NCBI GenBank assembly: GCA_038522945.1
Contig: JBCBJV010000008.1
Span: 1 to 64,000 of the forward strand
Source: MED-G105 sp038522945
GTDB taxonomy: Bacteria > Pseudomonadota > Alphaproteobacteria > Caulobacterales > Parvularculaceae
Direction: 5' to 3'
Length of the DNA: 64,000 nucleotides
Below are positions 26,343 through 34,201 of the stretch, piece after piece. A program made the position numbers and the translations under genes. The notes under the pieces are model-generated. The model saw nothing but the letters and a program-made list of their open reading frames with translations, was not told the origin of the DNA and searched no databases. How positions within the stretch are numbered: the stretch's first letter is position 1; every line of letters starts with the position of its first letter.

Positions 26343-27578
26343 CTAGTTCACCGCTTCCGGATCACGATTAGAGGTTACTGAGCGCCCTTCTTCAGGGCTC
26401 GGCGCTCCATCATCAAAGTGTTCCGGCCGCGCCAAAAGCTTGCGGGCGGCAAGGCCGACACGACCAAAAAACCCTATCGGACGAATCGATGATCCCGCGA
26501 ACAAAGGGTACTCCCGGGGCGACTGGCCAGGGGCGCCAATGCGTAAATAGCCGATTTGTTGACCCTCTTTAATCGGCGCAGAAACCGGGCCTTCGTAGAC
26601 GACTTTGGCTGTAACATCATCTTTCAGCTTACGGTGCATCAAGAGGTTGACGTCATCGGCAAGGCGCAATGGCACGCTTCCCTTAAGCCCGGCAAACACC
26701 AGCGCATCGCCCACTTCATCATCGGCAGAAAAGAACTGCGTCTCATTAAAATCGTTGAAGGCAATATTCATGAGGCGGAGCGTTTCCTTGCTCCGATCTT
26801 TTTCACTTTCAAGTCCGTTGATGACAATGATACGTCGTTGTTCGCCTTTGACCGCAGAGGCAACAACGCCATAGCCGGACTCTTCAGTATGTCCTGTCTT
26901 CAGGCCATCCGCGCCGTCAAACGCATACAGGATCGGATTGCGGTTGGACTGGCTGATCTTTTCCCAGGTGAATTCGCGCTCATTGAACAGCGCGTAATAG
27001 TCCGGATATTCAGTGATGATCTTACGGGAAAGGGAGGCAAGATCTCGCATACTCATCTTTTGCCCGGGATCTGGCCAGCCGGTCGGATTGGCAAAATAGG
27101 AATTGTTTAGACCCCATTCACGGGCCTTCTTGTTCATGAGGTCAGCAAACGCCGCCTCGGAACCTGCAATGTTTTCCGCCACAACGATACAGGCATCATT
27201 CCCAGACTGAATAATAATGCCGCGCAAGAGGTTTTCCAGGGTGATTTCCGTATCGACCCGCACCCACATTTTGGATCCGCCCATGCGCCAAGCCTTTTCC
27301 GACACAGCGAATGGATCGGCTAAGGAAAGCTCCCCGTTCTTCAATTTTTCAAAAACGATCGCGATGGTCATGAGTTTGCTCATGGAGGCGGGCGCCGTCG
27401 GCGTGTCAGCATCTTTTTCAAAGAGTACTTCGCCGGTGTCATAATCCATGATCACCGCAAACTTGGCGTCTGTCTTGAGGATAGCTTCCTGGGCGACAAC
27501 CAATGAAGGGAAGGATAACGCGACCGACAAAAGAAGGCCGCGTGCAACCAAAATCGGAATACTGAAATGTCTCATCAA
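26343..27578 (-). CDS. dacC: D-alanyl-D-alanine carboxypeptidase (PBP5/6 family)
   Basis: A 411-residue low-molecular-weight penicillin-binding protein that trims peptidoglycan pentapeptides. A signal peptide covers about residues 1-30 (cleavage near VVAQ). The catalytic triad motifs are SMSK (Ser65-Lys68), SGN (125-127) and KTG (227-229). A C-terminal PBP5-type domain follows (about 290-385). The tail is acidic and lacks an obvious amphipathic anchor. It lies between rlpA and tmk, with no bases separating it from tmk. Confidence 0.93.
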   Translation of the reverse strand: MMRHFSIPILVARGLLLSVALSFPSLVVAQEAILKTDAKFAVIMDYDTGEVLFEKDADTPTAPASMSKLMTIAIVFEKLKNGELSLADPFAVSEKAWRMGGSKMWVRVDTEITLENLLRGIIIQSGNDACIVVAENIAGSEAAFADLMNKKAREWGLNNSYFANPTGWPDPGQKMSMRDLASLSRKIITEYPDYYALFNEREFTWEKISQSNRNPILYAFDGADGLKTGHTEESGYGVVASAVKGEQRRIIVINGLESEKDRSKETLRLMNIAFNDFNETQFFSADDEVGDALVFAGLKGSVPLRLADDVNLLMHRKLKDDVTAKVVYEGPVSAPIKEGQQIGYLRIGAPGQSPREYPLFAGSSIRPIGFFGRVGLAARKLLARPEHFDDGAPSPEEGRSVTSNRDPEAVN

Positions 27579-27635
27579 TTACCGTATTTCATTCATCGTT
27601 AAACATCGATTGATCAAGAGCCGGCGTTTCTGAGG

Positions 27636-28703
27636 TCAACTGCCTGCCATTAGTCTTGCGGCGGGGAAACCAGCGCCGAGCGCCCGCTCTTGAGCGCGGC
27701 TCGCTTCCCCAAGGTTGGTATAAGGACCAAGCTTCACAACAAAGACATCGCTGCCACCCTCGCCGGTCTCGGACTGGACCATAACGCTGCCCAGTGTTGC
27801 GAGCGAAAGCTCCGCCTTTTCTAGGGCGTCAAGCCCATCAAACTCGGCGATTTCCACCCAGTAGGCATCGTTGGTTTCTACCTCGGTTGTCATGATCGTC
27901 GCGATTGGATCTTCGCGGGGCGGAAGATTGGCATCACTTTCCTCAGAGTTTGCCTGCGATGTAGCCGCATTTTGTACGGAAGTTACCCGCGGTGCAGGCT
28001 TTGCTCCAGGCGATACCCCAGGCAGCGCTAATCGAGGCGTCTGATCAACAGCTACTGGCTTGGATCTTGGTTTGACCCGTGGCTCACTAGAAAACCTCGC
28101 TGAAGCGTCCCGCGACTGCGCAAGGCGAACCTGTTGCGTTGCCGTTTGTGGCGCGGCCGCTCTTTGGTGTAATGGTGCATACCCGGCAAACCGGACCTTC
28201 ACTTTGGCAAGGCCCTTCCCCTCGAAACCAAGTTCGCGCGCAGCGGCCTCTGAAAGATCGATGATCCGGTCGTCCACAAAGGGCCCGCGGTCATTCACGC
28301 GCACCGTGAGGCGTCGCCCGTTTTCGAGATTTTTCACTTCCACATAGCTTGGCAGTGGAAGCGTCTTATGGGCGGCGGAAAGGAGGTTCTTGTCAAAAAC
28401 CTCCCCGTTGGCCGTCAAGCGACCCTGAAACTGATCGCCATACCAGGAAGCGATCCCCGTCTTGCTATAGTTTTCGTCTTCGCGGGGAACGTAGCGTTTG
28501 CCTTTGATTTTGTAGGGGATCCCCACCTTATAATGGGGATTGGCTCGCGGCCCATGCTCGTCTCCCCCCTTGGAAGATTGGGATGACGAAGTGGTTTGCT
28601 TCGGCGCGCTCACACAGCCCACCGCAAAAAGCAAAAATGCCGTAATCACCAGAGAAGAAAAACGCACCTTCTCGCCCTGCCTGAATGAGTGACGCCAGAC
28701 CAT
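27636..28703 (-). CDS. rlpA: RlpA-family septal lipoprotein with SPOR domain
   Basis: A 355-residue protein with a lipoprotein signal (AFLLFAVGC, lipobox cysteine), a double-psi beta-barrel domain and a C-terminal SPOR domain (about the last 75 residues). The barrel is marked by TGIASWYGDQFQGRLTANGE and NDRGPFVDDRIIDLSEAAA. RlpA proteins cleave or bind denuded glycan at division sites. A proline/serine/arginine-rich linker lies between the domains. Starts at 28703 (ATG), at 28667 (GTG, a shorter signal and a weak AGGG) or farther upstream are possible. It heads the operon. Confidence 0.88.
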   Translation of the reverse strand: MVWRHSFRQGEKVRFSSLVITAFLLFAVGCVSAPKQTTSSSQSSKGGDEHGPRANPHYKVGIPYKIKGKRYVPREDENYSKTGIASWYGDQFQGRLTANGEVFDKNLLSAAHKTLPLPSYVEVKNLENGRRLTVRVNDRGPFVDDRIIDLSEAAARELGFEGKGLAKVKVRFAGYAPLHQRAAAPQTATQQVRLAQSRDASARFSSEPRVKPRSKPVAVDQTPRLALPGVSPGAKPAPRVTSVQNAATSQANSEESDANLPPREDPIATIMTTEVETNDAYWVEIAEFDGLDALEKAELSLATLGSVMVQSETGEGGSDVFVVKLGPYTNLGEASRAQERALGAGFPAARLMAGS

Positions 28704-28827
28704 GGTTTTGCGGGCTTTCGAGCCCGAATTCAACCTCGGTCTGGCTCAAGTATAGCACGAGGCGTGGGGCCCAAATCGTTAACACTTGCGGCCACCCGGA
28801 CGGCCGTAGAATTTTTAACCTGCGCTC

Positions 28828-28855
28828 TTGCACTTTCGGCCAATCCAGATAGGTT
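28828..28855 (+). promoter_or_regulatory. Possible promoter of tRNA-Ser
   Basis: TTGCAC (28828-28833) and TAGGTT (28850-28855) are separated by 16 bases, resembling sigma-70-type -35 and -10 boxes. A start near 28862 would give a leader of about 40 bases before the tRNA. The match is weak. Confidence 0.3.
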
Positions 28856-28900
28856 CGCGCGCTCAATCCGGGCAGGCGTTGCACAGCCCGGCATTCAGAT

Positions 28901-28990
28901 GGATGGGTGGCCGAGTGGTTGAAGGCACCGGTCTTGAAAACCGGCAGGCGTGCAAGCGTCTCGTGGGTTCGAATCCCACCCCATCTGCCA
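28901..28990 (+). tRNA. tRNA-Ser(UGA)
   Basis: A complete 90-base serine tRNA. The acceptor strand GGATGGG pairs with CCCATCT (first pair G-U), the discriminator is G, and CCA is encoded (28988-28990). The anticodon loop CTTGAAA gives UGA. The long variable arm (AGGCGTGCAAGCGTCT) is typical for serine, and the T-arm is GTGGG TTCGAAT CCCAC. It is immediately followed by three 113-base repeats that copy its last 26 bases. Confidence 0.97.
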
Positions 28991-29329
28991 GTTTGGCTTT
29001 TCCAAAATGGTCCAAACCGCTCCGCACAAATGCCGTCGAACCCACGACGCTTTTAGATGACGCGCCTTCGCGCGCAGGGGTTCGAATCCCACCCCATCTG
29101 CCAGTTTGGCTTTTCCAAAATGGTCCAAACCGCTCCGCACAAATGCCGTCGAACCCACGACGCTTTTAGATGACGCGCCTTCGCGCGCAGGGGTTCGAAT
29201 CCCACCCCATCTGCCAGTTTGGCTTTTCCAAAATGGTCCAAACCGCTCCGCACAAATGCCGTCGAATCCACGACGCTTTTAAATGGCGCGCCTTCGCGCG
29301 CAGGGGTTCGAATCCCGTCGCCTTTTCCA
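28991..29329 (+). repeat. Three 113-bp tandem repeats carrying tRNA 3' ends
   Basis: Units run 28991-29103, 29104-29216 and 29217-29329. The first two are identical by eye; the third has a few changes. Units 1 and 2 end with the last 26 bases of tRNA-Ser (28965-28990) at 29078-29103 and 29191-29216. Unit 3 keeps the T-loop part (from 29304) but ends in GTCGCCTTTTCCA, a different acceptor end. Each unit also contains hairpins: GTTTGG/CCAAAC, GTCG/CGAC, and CGCGC-CTTC-GCGCG (29061-29074 in unit 1). No protein gene is credible here. The array resembles the rtT repeats after E. coli tyrT. The remaining bases to 29386 hold nothing recognisable. Confidence 0.93.
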
Positions 29330-29386
29330 GTAAGACCATAGGGCGTCGGCTAACGTTTCTAATCACGATGTGCTAGCGCGTCGTTT

Positions 29387-30070
29387 ATGAATCAAACTGT
29401 ATCGACACAGCCCGAGACGCTCTCCCGCCCGATCAAGGAGTGCCTAGCGTACATTTTTCCAACGCCGCTGGCGCTCCATCAGTGGCCGGACAGCGACGCG
29501 CTCAATGCCGAACTCGCTGCCGTGGTTAAAGAGGCGGAAGCGGCCGCTGAGCCCGCGTCACCGCATAAAGCTAAGAGCAATGTCGGCGGGTGGCATTCAG
29601 ATGTTCGCTTTATTCATCGCGATGAACCATGCCTTGCGCGGTTGCGGGCCCGAATTACAACGCTTGCCGACGAGTTTACGGGTGCCATGGTGGCCGACCC
29701 CACGCGATTTGACGTCACGATTGAAGGGTGGGCGAACGTCCTGCGTGACGGGTCATATAACTCGCTCCACATGCACCCGGGATGCACCTGGTCGGGGGTC
29801 TATTACGTGACCGACGCCGGCCTGCCGCCGGATCCTCAAAACCCCTCGCCAGAAGATATTCTGGGTACCATCGAATTTCTCGACCCGCGCCCGGGGGCCG
29901 TGGCCTCTGTCATGCCGGAGAACCGGATGGAACGGCGCAGTGTCTTCAATCCGCCCGCCGGTGCGATGATCATGTTCCCGTCATGGCTCCAGCATATGGT
30001 TCACCCGTACCGGGGCGATGGTGAGCGGATTTCTGTCGCGTTTAACGTCAAGCTACAGAGCAAAGCTTGA
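29387..30070 (+). CDS. Putative 2OG-Fe(II) oxygenase, TIGR02466-like
   Basis: A 227-residue protein matching the TIGR02466 group of presumed 2-oxoglutarate/iron dioxygenases. Candidate iron ligands lie in SLHMHPGCTWSGVYYV and in LQHMVHPYRGDGERISVAFNV, where the Arg could bind 2-oxoglutarate. The N-terminal ECLAYIFPTPLAL and WHSDVRFI also fit. Substrate is unknown; some relatives are thought to hydroxylate proteins. It starts 57 bases after the tRNA-Ser repeat array, with no clear ribosome site. Confidence 0.75.
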   Translation: MNQTVSTQPETLSRPIKECLAYIFPTPLALHQWPDSDALNAELAAVVKEAEAAAEPASPHKAKSNVGGWHSDVRFIHRDEPCLARLRARITTLADEFTGAMVADPTRFDVTIEGWANVLRDGSYNSLHMHPGCTWSGVYYVTDAGLPPDPQNPSPEDILGTIEFLDPRPGAVASVMPENRMERRSVFNPPAGAMIMFPSWLQHMVHPYRGDGERISVAFNVKLQSKA

Positions 30071-30191
30071 AACGGCGATGGCCAGGGCGAAACAGGTTTT
30101 CCCGCAACAATAAAAAAGTCAGGGCACTGGGAAGCAGCGACGCTCTCAAAGTCCGAGATCGTATCACCGCGGTTCCCAAATATTCTCCGAC

Positions 30192-30231
30192 AAAAAAACA
30201 AAAAGCGGCCGAGTGATTGATCACTGGCCGC
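30192..30231 (-). terminator. Intrinsic terminator of the membrane-protein gene at 30268
   Basis: Read on the minus strand, a stem of GCGGCC-A-GTGAT pairs with ATCAC-TC-GGCCGC across a two-base loop (plus-strand 30205-30231). TTTTTGTTTTTTT follows. It lies 37 bases after the stop of the minus-strand gene. The plus-strand orientation has no T-run. Confidence 0.9.
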
Positions 30232-30267
30232 CTTAGTGCCGGATAAAATAAAGTATCTTCCAGTTGA

Positions 30268-31200
30268 TTAGAACCAATACGGTTTGCGCAAACGCTGCAA
30301 AGCGATCGGCACACTCGATTCGCGCAAGACCACACTCCATTCAAGTAGGTCGCCAATCTCTGCCACGGCAGACTCTTCGGCAATCGCATAGCCGTTCGCT
30401 TCAAGGCGAACATAAAGCCGCGACTGCTGGGAGCGTGCCGGCACCCCTGCGCGGATGATGACCGTATCGTCTTCAACGATGATATCACCGCCAGCGCTTC
30501 GGAAGATGTCGAATGTCTGACCGGTTTCTTTGTTGTGGAGCCGACCGCGAAGGCGCCCGCTGTCGATCAGTTCTTCGATTTCTTCCTGGACACCGCCCTG
30601 GAACTGAATGGTGAGTTCAAGGGTGTAATACGCTGACCGCTTTTGCTGCACCTGAACCAACCGCGCCTCTTGTGAGTCAGTCGCTGTTGGTCGGTTACTT
30701 GTTGATCCTTGGGAAGACGCGATACTAGCGATCTTTGCGTTTTCATCCGTTCCCTGAACAAGGGAGGCTTCGCGCAAACTCGCCGTGTCAGCCGAAATCG
30801 GCTCCAATTGCTCAAGGCCTTGCAACCCGGTCGCGCCTTCGAGTGCGTCCGCGAGATTGGCCGGCGTCATTGTCATAATGACTGCAAGCAGCCCGAACCC
30901 TTGGGCATAAGCCCCTTGACGCGTGATTGGTTGAAAATAGAAGATTGATCCAGCGCCGATGACGATCAGCATCAGGATCACGACCCAGGGCTCAACGGCA
31001 GCCTGGCCAAGTCCGAGAAGCTCACACGCTCCATTCACCCACCGATTCAAAGTGAAGATCGCAGCGGTATCCGCCTTCGCGCTGTAGTCAGCAACGAGGG
31101 CTGAAATAATGCCCGTTGCCCCCGCTAGGGCGAGCCCCGCAATATCACCGCCCGTAAATTGCCCTGGCGCTTTTACGCCTCGTTTTAAGCCATATGGCAT
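30268..31200 (-). CDS. Membrane protein of unknown function with soluble C-terminal domain
   Basis: A 310-residue protein not recognised. Three hydrophobic helices occupy roughly residues 19-38, 69-87 and 96-113. The rest is soluble, with a low-complexity Ser/Thr/Gln linker (about 140-185) and a beta-rich C-terminal part from 188 on, containing YYTLELTIQFQGG, GRLRGRLHNKETGQTFDIF and LYVRLEANGYAIA. The ribosome site AGGGGA supports the start. A strong terminator follows its stop, so it is probably a single-gene transcript. Its position between an oxygenase and a phosphatase gives no functional hint. Confidence 0.65.
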   Translation of the reverse strand: MPYGLKRGVKAPGQFTGGDIAGLALAGATGIISALVADYSAKADTAAIFTLNRWVNGACELLGLGQAAVEPWVVILMLIVIGAGSIFYFQPITRQGAYAQGFGLLAVIMTMTPANLADALEGATGLQGLEQLEPISADTASLREASLVQGTDENAKIASIASSQGSTSNRPTATDSQEARLVQVQQKRSAYYTLELTIQFQGGVQEEIEELIDSGRLRGRLHNKETGQTFDIFRSAGGDIIVEDDTVIIRAGVPARSQQSRLYVRLEANGYAIAEESAVAEIGDLLEWSVVLRESSVPIALQRLRKPYWF

Positions 31201-31386
31201 GAGCAGTCCCCTAACCTTCGCCCGCTACTGTGATCAACCACGGTCGCACCCGCGATCTGGCGATGTTAACGAAATCACCAGCGCCCGGATAGCCGCCAAT
31301 CGGAGAGTTTTTGCGGCTTCTCTGCAACGCTTAGGCGAAGATTTGGGCATCACCGGGCTTTAATGTTGGCGGTTGACCGCTCGAAG

Positions 31387-32115
31387 TTATCCAGCCAAGG
31401 GGCGTGAAGCGCCAAAATCCACCCCAAAAAGGTGTTCAAGGCTCGTGCGTGGCAGCCCTTCTTTGACCGTATCATAGGGCGTCAAATTGATCGCCTTGAT
31501 GATTGCGCGCTCCACCTGTGGAGAACCGTCAGCTTCACTCGGGGTCACGTCGATATCGACAACGTTGATACAACACAGGTCCTGTTCGAACGCGCCAATG
31601 GTTTTCAAACCGCCGCCGCACGCCCAGCCGAGAAGAATGCGATTGACGCCCTCATGAGCCACTACAAGCGCTGTTTTCCAATCGTGGTCTTCGACAATGC
31701 TCCGGATCCCGGCCACGATCCTGGCCTCGGCCTCGGCAAATGTCTCGCCGTCAGGAAGAAAACGGGCGCCGGACACGTCTGCCTTGTCGAAACAAAAAGC
31801 CAAACGCGCGGCTAATTCCTCGCGGCTGTTTGCCTGGAGCCACCCGCTTTTTAGCTCCTCCAGACGCGGCTCGTCGACCGGCTCTTTGTCGTTTTCTTCG
31901 CCGCAGACAATCGCTGCGGTGGCGATGGTGCGGGGCAATCCTGAGTGAGCAACGAGATCGAAACTCACATCCGCCAAGGCTGTGTGGGCCGCCGCTGCTT
32001 GCTCTTTGCCGAGGTCGGTCAATTCAACAAAGCGCGGATCGGTCAGGCCCGGGGCAAAGTAATCCACATGTCCATGGCGCATCAAATACAACCGACGGCG
32101 TCCAAAACCTGACAT
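31387..32115 (-). CDS. Histidine phosphatase family protein
   Basis: A 242-residue member of the phosphoglycerate mutase-like superfamily. The catalytic motif LMRHGHVDY is near the N-terminus, and the second histidine is in LVVAHEGVNRILLGWACG. Acid/base residues are in LEELKSGW. I chose the ATG at 32115 because AAGAGGATG precedes it; an upstream ATG at 32172 lacks a site. Such enzymes dephosphorylate small phosphates or proteins; the substrate is unknown. It is divergent from the TPR/M15 peptidase gene. Confidence 0.85.
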   Translation of the reverse strand: MSGFGRRRLYLMRHGHVDYFAPGLTDPRFVELTDLGKEQAAAAHTALADVSFDLVAHSGLPRTIATAAIVCGEENDKEPVDEPRLEELKSGWLQANSREELAARLAFCFDKADVSGARFLPDGETFAEAEARIVAGIRSIVEDHDWKTALVVAHEGVNRILLGWACGGGLKTIGAFEQDLCCINVVDIDVTPSEADGSPQVERAIIKAINLTPYDTVKEGLPRTSLEHLFGVDFGASRPLAG

Positions 32116-32197
32116 AAAACATCCTCTTATGGGGGAACTAGTGACGTGCCGGCAGTGTGATACCGACCGCACAGACCTGTGATTCTCTTTTCACAAA

Positions 32198-34087
32198 ATG
32201 GCGTTTAGCCCTCGTCAGCCTCAGGACGCAATGCTACTTCTACAAAGCTATGGGGTATGGGATGCGAACGAGGGGGTCTGTCGGTCGATGACCTTACAGG
32301 CACGATATATTTTCCTGTCGATTTTCGCGCTGTTCGCGGCGATCTATGGGGCAGTCTTTAATTTTACAGTCTGGACGCAGGAAAGCGCCGCGCTGAGCCG
32401 GTTTGAAACGCTGAGTTCTGCGGAACGCCATCGACCTGCCGCCATGTATGGTCAACGCGCGCTGGTTTTGGGGGAAAGTGCCGGACGCACGGCTGATGAG
32501 CTGTCGGCTCTGCGCGCGCAGGTCGCCAGAAGCCTGATTGCCGCTGGGCGCCGAGATGACGGGATTGAAGCGTATACCGAGGTCACCCAATCAGACTGGT
32601 TTGAGGGACTTTCTTCCAGGGACCAAGCCGCTATCCGGGACCACATGGCAAGGGCGCTGCTTGTTGAGAGGCGCTTTCACGACGCAATGCGGATTTACGC
32701 CGACTTTCTGGAAGGCGTCGACGCGGTTCCGGAGGCTGAGACCGCCGATGGATCAAACGAACTTGCCGCTTTCTACGCAGGGGCCATTGAGCTTGCGAGC
32801 GATCTCTTTGCAGAGGCGTTCAAGCCGGTGGACAACGCCGATGTCTTCCGGCTGACTGACCGGGATGCCCCGCTCACCGCTTTTCGCATGGCAAAGCTCG
32901 GCTCACACTATGCCCTTTCTGACGATGGGCTTTACGCCGCAGCTGGGCTTCTCTCGACGTCTTATGAGTTCCGGAAAGCTAATCTGGGGGCGGATCATCA
33001 GGAAACAATCCGAACGGCATTGATCCTCGGCCCGGTCTATAACCAGATGGGGCGACTGGAAGATGCTGAAACCCTCTACCTTGATGCGTTCCATGCCCAG
33101 GAGAAAATCAAAGGGTCCAATAACCCTGACCTCAGTCTCTACATCAAATTGCTCGCGGGTGTGTATCAATCCCAAGGTCGAGGCACAGAAGCACAAGCGC
33201 TGAACGAGCACATGCGCAGGCTCTTTGAAGATGCCTTTGGCGCCCAACGTTATGCTATCAACCGGACCATCAACAGAAAGCTGGACGTGGACCGGCCAGT
33301 CTCAAAAGACTTTGTTTTGTCGTCGACTTATGCGCCGACCGATCTTGTCGCGGCGAGCCAGTTTGAGATCCCGCTCTCGAAAAACCCCGGCATCGATGAA
33401 ATGAAGATTCGTCTTGCTGCGGACGAAGAAAGCGATCTGAGCCCACGAGAGGCAAACTTGCCAGTGCGGCTCGCGCAGCTGATCTCGCTTTGCCGTTCTG
33501 AGACGAATGAACGCCTCTCCCTGCGGTCCGGCTATCGTTCTCACCATACTCAACGCGCGCTATTCCAGCGCCTTAGACACAAGGGAACGGTGACACCGCC
33601 AGGCATGTCTGAGCACCAGCTTGGGCTCGCAATTGACATTGATGTCAATGGCCGGCTGATGCGTCAGACGGATAAAGCATACCAGTGCTTTGTCGAAAAT
33701 GGTTTTCGCTTCGGCTTTATTCTATCTTACCCGCCAGGCAATAAATACCTGCCGACCAGGAATTCCTTCGAACCATGGCATTGGCGCTATGTTGGCGTTG
33801 AAACCGCCCAGCTTTACCGCGAGGCAGGCCCCGTTAATCAGCCCCAGGAGTTTCTGGCCGCGCTCCCGTGCTATGCGGAACAAGCGCTCCGCGGGAGTAT
33901 CCCAACCATCAATGCACGAGAGTTGTGCCATTCCGGGACTTCCGGAACTGAGAGAGCAAATGCCCTTCCGGTATCCTCAGCCATGAATGAATCCGCGTCT
34001 GAAGATGCCAACAACGAGATGGCAGCTGACGTGCGCGATGACCAACCCTCCGCTTCGGCCCAAAAGTTGAATAACGCTATCAAGTAA
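32198..34087 (+). CDS. TPR-containing M15 (VanY-type) D,D-carboxypeptidase-like protein
   Basis: A 629-residue protein. A membrane helix lies at about residues 35-57 (IFLSIFALFAAIYGAVFNF). A helical repeat region (about 75-340) contains tetratricopeptide-like segments such as LILGPVYNQMGRLEDAETLYLDAFHAQ. The C-terminal domain (about 430-560) has the M15 peptidase signature: SGYRSHHTQRALFQRL, MSEHQLGLAIDID and EPWHWRYVG, giving zinc ligands His, Asp and His. It probably trims peptidoglycan in the periplasm. The start could be 32198, 32231 (AGGA nearby) or 32288, so the first 30 residues are uncertain. Confidence 0.82.
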   Translation: MAFSPRQPQDAMLLLQSYGVWDANEGVCRSMTLQARYIFLSIFALFAAIYGAVFNFTVWTQESAALSRFETLSSAERHRPAAMYGQRALVLGESAGRTADELSALRAQVARSLIAAGRRDDGIEAYTEVTQSDWFEGLSSRDQAAIRDHMARALLVERRFHDAMRIYADFLEGVDAVPEAETADGSNELAAFYAGAIELASDLFAEAFKPVDNADVFRLTDRDAPLTAFRMAKLGSHYALSDDGLYAAAGLLSTSYEFRKANLGADHQETIRTALILGPVYNQMGRLEDAETLYLDAFHAQEKIKGSNNPDLSLYIKLLAGVYQSQGRGTEAQALNEHMRRLFEDAFGAQRYAINRTINRKLDVDRPVSKDFVLSSTYAPTDLVAASQFEIPLSKNPGIDEMKIRLAADEESDLSPREANLPVRLAQLISLCRSETNERLSLRSGYRSHHTQRALFQRLRHKGTVTPPGMSEHQLGLAIDIDVNGRLMRQTDKAYQCFVENGFRFGFILSYPPGNKYLPTRNSFEPWHWRYVGVETAQLYREAGPVNQPQEFLAALPCYAEQALRGSIPTINARELCHSGTSGTERANALPVSSAMNESASEDANNEMAADVRDDQPSASAQKLNNAIK

Positions 34088-34201
34088 AGCGCTCACGCGT
34101 TTGCCTTGATGGCCATGTGATCCATCCGCTTCCTAAGACGGACCGAGAGCACCCCTCCCTTGGCAACGGGTCAGCGACACAAGGGATAAGGGCCTTTTCC
34201 G

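Noticed and set aside
28991..29329. CRISPR-like array
   Set aside because: The units are 113 bases, contiguous and nearly identical throughout, with no variable spacers and no cas genes nearby.
28828..29376. Several open frames of 60-113 residues on both strands across the tRNA-Ser and its repeats
   Set aside because: They run through a tRNA gene and tandem repeats. Their peptides repeat with the 113-base period and include the well-known spurious tRNA-derived string ADGVGFEP. They are artefacts of the array.
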